Part shown: piece after piece, positions 15,764 to 18,953 of the stretch | Position numbering within the stretch: position 1 is the stretch's first letter | Layout of the letters: every line of letters starts with the position of its first letter | Assembly (NCBI GenBank): GCA_902477365.1 | Contig: CABSGW010000017.1 | Span: 1 to 18,953, forward strand | Direction: 5' to 3' | DNA from: an uncultured Prevotellaceae bacterium | GTDB taxonomy: Bacteria > Bacteroidota > Bacteroidia > Bacteroidales > Bacteroidaceae | Length of the DNA stretch: 18,953 nucleotides | Notes under the pieces: generated by a model | The model's input: the letters and a program-made list of their open reading frames with translations, nothing else | Databases searched by the model: none | What the model was told of the DNA's origin: nothing | Position numbers and translations under genes: made by a program

Positions 15764-16123
15764 TTACTCAAATTGTTTATCAAAATTTTCGTCTTTGGCG
15801 ACAGTTACTCCTTTCAGGGAATTATAGTCGTAAAAATTCTTTTCAGTTTCTTCTTCAAACCTTATGATAAGTCCCTTTTCGGTAATATCTTCTACATAGA
15901 TTTTATCAAAAGATTGGAATTGGCGGATATTACTTTCCAATACAAGATATAATCCTGTTGTTATATTTTTTCTATCATCAAGCGTATAATCAGATATGTC
16001 TATATCATCATCTGGATTTATTTCCTCACTATTACTATTGAAGGATTCATTTTTTAGAAGTTCATCTATTCTGTCAATTGATTCCTCTTTTTTCTTTTTA
16101 AAGAAATTAAAGTTGACTTTCAT
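15764..16123 (-). CDS. Hypothetical acidic protein, 119 aa
   Basis: I do not recognise this protein. It starts with a basic patch (NFFKKKKEE), followed by an acidic, probably disordered stretch (NSEEINPDDDIDISD, about 31-45) and a beta-rich C-terminal half containing YLVLESNIRQF and GLIIRFEEETEKNFYDY. There is no signal peptide or membrane segment. Its ATG overlaps the stop codon of the broken DUF1643 gene (16120-16123, ATGA), a sign of translational coupling, and the PH-like/SHOCT gene follows after 18 bases. The tight spacing makes it part of the operon. With the upstream gene frameshifted, coupled translation would be reduced. Confidence 0.6.
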   Translation of the reverse strand: MKVNFNFFKKKKEESIDRIDELLKNESFNSNSEEINPDDDIDISDYTLDDRKNITTGLYLVLESNIRQFQSFDKIYVEDITEKGLIIRFEEETEKNFYDYNSLKGVTVAKDENFDKQFE

Positions 16124-16735
16124 ATAGCAAGTATTAGTCTATTGATGTTATTATTCAGTTCGCTTAATCCAGCTTCTGTCAAGTCTTTCAGTTTATCGTC
16201 ATGGGAAATTACAAGAGGATGTTTAGGACAGCCCTTAACGGTAGAGGCGTATGCTTTGAAGTGATAGTTTGTGTTGAATAGGCTGATAATACCATCAATT
16301 CCGTTTTCTGTATTGCCTAATAATAAGTCATACAGGTATTTCCTTTTTCTGATGAGATTCCCCCAAGCACACCACACGTCTGCTTCCTTAACTTCAGATA
16401 ACAGGTCCTTTATGGTGTATTTCCATATCAGGCTCTATATCCATATTATTGGGATTAGTTGCACGTTGCGGATATATATTCAACATATACCATGCTCCAT
16501 ATTTCTCGCTATTGTAGGCATATTTCTGTACTCTCTTTAGTGTAGGGTCAAGTTGTTCTGGTATTGCCGTGCTTGGATTTATACCAATACAGATTAATGT
16601 TTTCTTACGAGAGGTATCAAACGGCTCTCCCAATATGTATCTTATTCCTGTAACTTCATAACCGTTTATAATTTGGCTTTTTGCTGTTTTTTCATAGTCA
16701 TATACCCATCCGTTTTTTACTATTTTTTCACCCAT
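16120..16735 (-). pseudogene. DUF1643 family protein, frameshifted
   Basis: Two reading frames together form one DUF1643 protein of about 204 aa. The 5' frame (ATG at 16735) carries ICIGINPSTAIPEQLDPTLK and NIYPQRATNPNNM, and stops at 16394. The 3' frame gives KDLLSEVKEADVWCAWGNLI and KGCPKHPLV, ending at 16120. The first frame reads ...EIHHKGPVI-stop, whereas removing one A from the AAA at minus-strand 16409-16411 joins EIHHK directly to DLLSEVKEADVWCAWG. A one-base insertion therefore explains the break. DUF1643 proteins are found widely on mobile elements and have no agreed function that I know of. The gene leads the operon, with a good promoter at 16776-16806. A sequencing error cannot be excluded, but two neighbouring genes are also broken. 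Confidence 0.8.
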
Positions 16736-16775
16736 AATCTTATTGTTATTTTGTAATGCTTATTATTACTAAGCG

Positions 16776-16806
16776 CAAAGATAAATCTTTTTTTCAACTT
16801 TACAAT
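16776..16806 (-). promoter_or_regulatory. Promoter of the DUF1643-MazG operon
   Basis: The minus strand has a perfect -7 box TATCTTTG (16776-16783), a 19-base spacer and ATTG (16803-16806), one base off the -33 consensus TTTG. It lies about 40 bases upstream of the ATG at 16735 and inside the short interval shared with the divergent XRE gene, so that regulator could act on it. Confidence 0.65.
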
Positions 16807-16823
16807 CTTGAAAACAAGGTTTT

Positions 16824-17057
16824 ATGAAGTCAAAAGTCGATTTATTCGTCATTAATAAGATTCGGGAAAAGCGCAAGGAGCTTGGGGTATCGCAACGTGG
16901 ATTGGCTGCGATATTGGATTGCTCGCCCAGTTTTATAGGACAGGTAGAAAGCGATAAATTTGACATAAAATACAGTGTACACCAAGTTTTTCTTATCGCA
17001 CAATTTTTCGATTGTTCCCCTACCGATTTCTTTCCTCCTATCAATTTTGACATATAG
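16824..17057 (+). CDS. Small XRE-family (Cro/C1-type HTH) transcriptional regulator, 77 aa
   Basis: A single-domain DNA-binding protein. Residues about 9-65 form a canonical five-helix Cro/C1 HTH: INKIREKRKELGVSQRGLAA, where SQRGLAAIL is helix 2 and SPSFIGQVES the recognition helix, then the typical YSVHQVFLIAQFFDCSPTDFFP. The start ATG 16824 is preceded by AAGG at 16816-16819. It is the only plus-strand gene of the accessory segment and is divergent from the DUF1643 operon, 88 bases apart, an arrangement usual for a repressor that controls itself and its neighbour. Downstream is an unrelated minus-strand pseudogene. No sign of an antitoxin partner is seen next to it. Confidence 0.85.
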   Translation: MKSKVDLFVINKIREKRKELGVSQRGLAAILDCSPSFIGQVESDKFDIKYSVHQVFLIAQFFDCSPTDFFPPINFDI

Positions 17058-17144
17058 ACCTGTTTTCTTCGCAAAGGTAAGATTAGGGGTACGTCAATTT
17101 AAGTCGGTGGTCTGATGTTTTTCATCTCTGACGGGGAAAAAGGC

Positions 17145-17174
17145 AAAAAAATACCGTTACATTGCTGCAACGGT
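17145..17174 (-). terminator. Intrinsic terminator after the WYL regulator remnant
   Basis: ACCGTT (17153-17158) pairs with AACGGT (17169-17174) around a 10-base loop, and the minus strand continues with ATTTTTTTGCC. It lies about 35 bases past the natural stop codon at 17209. Confidence 0.65.
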
Positions 17175-17208
17175 TCACACAATTAATCTGGTAGCTAATC
17201 ATTCATTT

Positions 17209-18108
17209 TTAGTTGGATAGCATCTTTTGTATTCTGTCCTTTATGCTTTCTCTCAATGACAATGGAGACAACACCTCTATATGTTCTCCATAACTCATTA
17301 TTCTGTTCTTTAATTCAGGATTGATTATCAGATGCAGCGTGATAATATCTTCCTTTATTACCTGTGAGCGATGAATAGGCAATGAACGGAGATAGGGCAA
17401 CATGAAGACAGAAACCTTTAACTTGACTTCTTCTATCGGGGCTGTCGGGTTGTTATCGGGTTCATAGACCAGCCCATACACGTCATCAAAGCGTTTTGCC
17501 GTTTCTTCCTATGTTGGTTCTCGTTGGAATACATCGTCTGTTATGACAAGATTGCGTATTCTGTCCAACCCGAACGTACGGAACGATTCCAACTTGTCCA
17601 CAAAGGCAAACAAATACCACATTCCCTCAAACTCTTTCAGCAAGTAGGGATAGACGGTATAGTCTTTGGTTTCTCCCGACTGGTAATTATAATGGGAAAA
17701 GCGGACAACCGTCTGATTTTGGATAGCCCTCAACAGCCAGCCTATATGCTCCACACCTTTTGCACGGGGATCGGGGCTGACTGCAAGATATTGTAACAGC
17801 CTGTTCTTGTCCCTCATGGTAGAGAGGGCAATATCCGAACTTTCCGCCAATCCTATAAAATATAGCAATTTGTCCAATTCCAATGTGCTATCGGTCTGTG
17901 CAAAGTAACCGTTCTTCTTTTCATCGTATATGATTTCAATGTCGAAGTTGCTGCGTATTTCTGCCAAGTCCCTTTGAAAAGTCCTTTCTCCAACTTCCAC
18001 GTCATATTGCTTCATATACTCAAGCAAGATATGTTTGCTTGGATAGTCATTTCGCAGTATCCTGCGGATTATCAGGTAATGTCTGCGTATGGTATTCTTT
18101 GTGGGCAT
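17209..18108 (-). pseudogene. WYL-domain transcriptional regulator interrupted by an in-frame amber codon
   Basis: One continuous frame from ATG 18108 to the stop at 17209 (about 300 codons, normal for the family) is broken by a single TAG at 17509-17511. Before it lie an N-terminal winged-helix region (about 5-75: IRRHYLIIRRILRN, ERTFQRDLAEIRSNFDIEI) and the WYL domain (about 125-195) with VRFSHYN, VYPYLLKEFEGMWYLFAFVD and SFRTFGLDRIRNL. After the TAG the same frame continues EETAKRFDDVYGLVYEPDNN and the WCX-like C-terminus ending ESIKDRIQKMLSN. So this is one gene with a nonsense mutation, not two genes. The N-terminal 199 residues retain HTH and WYL core and might still be made. WYL proteins often regulate defence or mobile-element genes by sensing ligands. 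It directly follows the integrase remnant. Confidence 0.82.
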
Positions 18109-18117
18109 ACTATTTTG

Positions 18118-18804
18118 TTATTTGGAAGAATGAATGTTTTTGTAATGCAATCTATTCCCAGCTCTGTAAGCATTGGTAACGAAACTTCTTCGGACTATGT
18201 GGCTGGTTATCATATCACATTTTCATGGGTAACCTCATGCTTAATTCCACCCGATATCTCGACGATGGAGACAAAGTTAGTGATTCCTGCCTTACGGCAC
18301 AGTCTTTTCAACACTTTGTTTGTACTTTGGTTGGATTGGTTTTTGGGAGGTAGATTCCATACCTGTGGAATATAGCTTCTACTTTGGGGTACATGGGAAT
18401 TACACAAGTGTACTTGTCTTTTGAGTTATTATAGTCATTAGTTTTTGCTCAAAGTCAGGATGTTTCTGTTCAAGCCGTATTAGGTCCGAATAATGCAAGC
18501 CTGTATAGTTGGATATGATACAACAGTCTCTTACACAAAATTTGCTCTCCGACAGGTTCAATTCATGCAAGCGGTTCAATTTCTTTCCTGTCAGATATGC
18601 AGTTTCAACATTTTCTTGGTATGCTTTAAATTCTTTTCGTTTGAAATCTTCGTTAGTGATATAATGGGTGTCATAGGGATAACGGATAACAGCTTTATAC
18701 TTTTTGCGAATAATTGGGTCTGTTTTTCCACAAGAGTGGCTTACTTCATTCATATATTTTATAAAGTTGTTGTAGAAGTCAAGCGTCATATCACTTAATG
18801 CCAA
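18118..18804 (-). pseudogene. Degenerate tyrosine recombinase/integrase of the Bacteroides mobile-element type
   Basis: Fragments in several frames reconstruct one integrase. The first frame begins ALSDMTLDFYNNFIKYM (SAM-like core-binding domain) and runs to NYTGLHYSDLIRLE, where the catalytic first Arg of the usual TGLR is His, then stops at 18400. Another frame continues VIPMYPKVEAIFHRYGIYLP; a third gives NKVLKRLCRKAGITNFVSIV followed by EISGGIKHEVTHENVI; a fourth gives ITSHIVRRSFVTNAYRAG (18160-18211) with the HxxR motif kept. The catalytic Tyr region is absent, replaced by a stop at 18118-18120. The N-terminal arm-binding domain is also missing: the first frame is open only to about 18858. 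Loss of both ends, several shifts and a lost catalytic Arg make it a dead gene. Confidence 0.85.
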
Positions 18805-18814
18805 CTTAACATGG

Positions 18815-18835
18815 CGGTCTGTACAATAGTATATT
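18815..18835. repeat. Right copy of the 21-bp imperfect direct repeat, next to the integrase remnant
   Basis: CGGTC, two differing bases, then TACAATAGTATATT, matching 14327-14347 at 19 of 21 positions. It lies 10 bases beyond the first clear integrase codons and overlaps the residual open frame of its N-terminus. Confidence 0.4.
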
Positions 18836-18881
18836 CCGTTTTGAGATATTGTTGAGAATCAACGAAAGCAAATCTAAATCG

Positions 18882-18911
18882 TTGGACTTTTTTCTTCCCC
18901 GAAAAGTCCAA
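18882..18911. repeat. Perfect 10-bp inverted repeat at the right edge
   Basis: TTGGACTTTT (18882-18891) and AAAAGTCCAA (18902-18911) are exact reverse complements around a 10-base C-rich loop. No T-tract follows either arm outside the stem, so it is not an evident terminator. The remaining bases 18836-18953 hold no gene that I can support. Confidence 0.55.
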
Positions 18912-18953
18912 TGAATAAGCCAGTGCTAACTCCGCTATTCTGCTGCTTTAGGG

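Noticed and set aside
16120..16377. A separate 85-aa gene starting with MWCAWG
   Set aside because: It is the second half of DUF1643; the frame is open further upstream with matching residues (KDLLSEVKEAD).
17072..17079. Perfect -7 box TACCTTTG on the minus strand
   Set aside because: There is no minus-strand gene downstream, only the antisense of the XRE gene, and no -33 box at the right distance; possibly a relic or antisense promoter.
17209..17481. A separate 90-aa gene
   Set aside because: Same frame as the WYL gene and matches its C-terminus; it is the part after the amber codon.
1..18953. CRISPR arrays, tRNA or rRNA genes, insertion sequences
   Set aside because: I saw no regularly spaced repeats, cloverleaf-like sequence, rRNA sequence or transposase reading frame anywhere in the window.

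Overview
The window looks like a Bacteroidales chromosome, most likely Bacteroides, Phocaeicola or Parabacteroides. It carries a complete Mfa/FimA-type (type V) pilus operon with DUF3575 and DUF3868 partners, lipoprotein signals with relaxed lipoboxes, a patatin/Omp85 fusion and Bacteroidetes promoters (-7 TAnnTTTG, -33 TTTG). I cannot name the species.

Layout. (1) 2-1623, plus strand: the 3' part of a patatin-like phospholipase with an outer-membrane barrel. It has a one-base frameshift just before the last beta-strands and converges on the pilus operon with a 6-base gap. (2) 11325 down to 1630, minus strand: six co-directional pilus genes. In transcription order these are a 929-aa lipoprotein with a FISUMP/lectin-like C-terminus (probable tip adhesin), a 607-aa fimbrillin-like lipoprotein (probable adaptor/accessory pilin), a DUF3575 outer-membrane protein, a DUF3868-OmpA-TPR protein, the Mfa1-like major subunit and the Mfa2/FimB-like anchor. 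A strong hairpin terminator/attenuator sits between stalk and anchor genes. (3) 13800 down to 11641, minus strand: two tandem paralogous 319-aa HTH regulators. The second-listed (12841-13800) has a textbook Bacteroides promoter, a 200-nt structured leader and an upstream palindrome; both lie directly upstream of the pilus operon and are its obvious candidate regulators.

(4) 14327-18835: an AT-richer accessory segment. It holds a hypothetical gene, a compact operon (DUF1643, unknown, PH-like/SHOCT, MazG-type pyrophosphohydrolase), a divergent small XRE regulator, a WYL regulator and a tyrosine recombinase. Three of these genes are broken: a frameshift in DUF1643, an in-frame amber codon in WYL, and several lesions plus loss of the first catalytic Arg in the integrase. 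A 19/21 imperfect direct repeat brackets the segment, one copy beside the integrase. It looks like a decayed integrated element.

How the genes work together. Pilins are exported as lipoproteins, cleaved after a conserved Arg (seen as R|A in the stalk and accessory subunits) and polymerised by strand exchange; the Mfa2-like protein holds the fibre in the outer membrane. The 929-aa protein would present the adhesive domain. Terminator read-through would set a low anchor-to-stalk ratio. All functional links are inferred from family knowledge and gene order.
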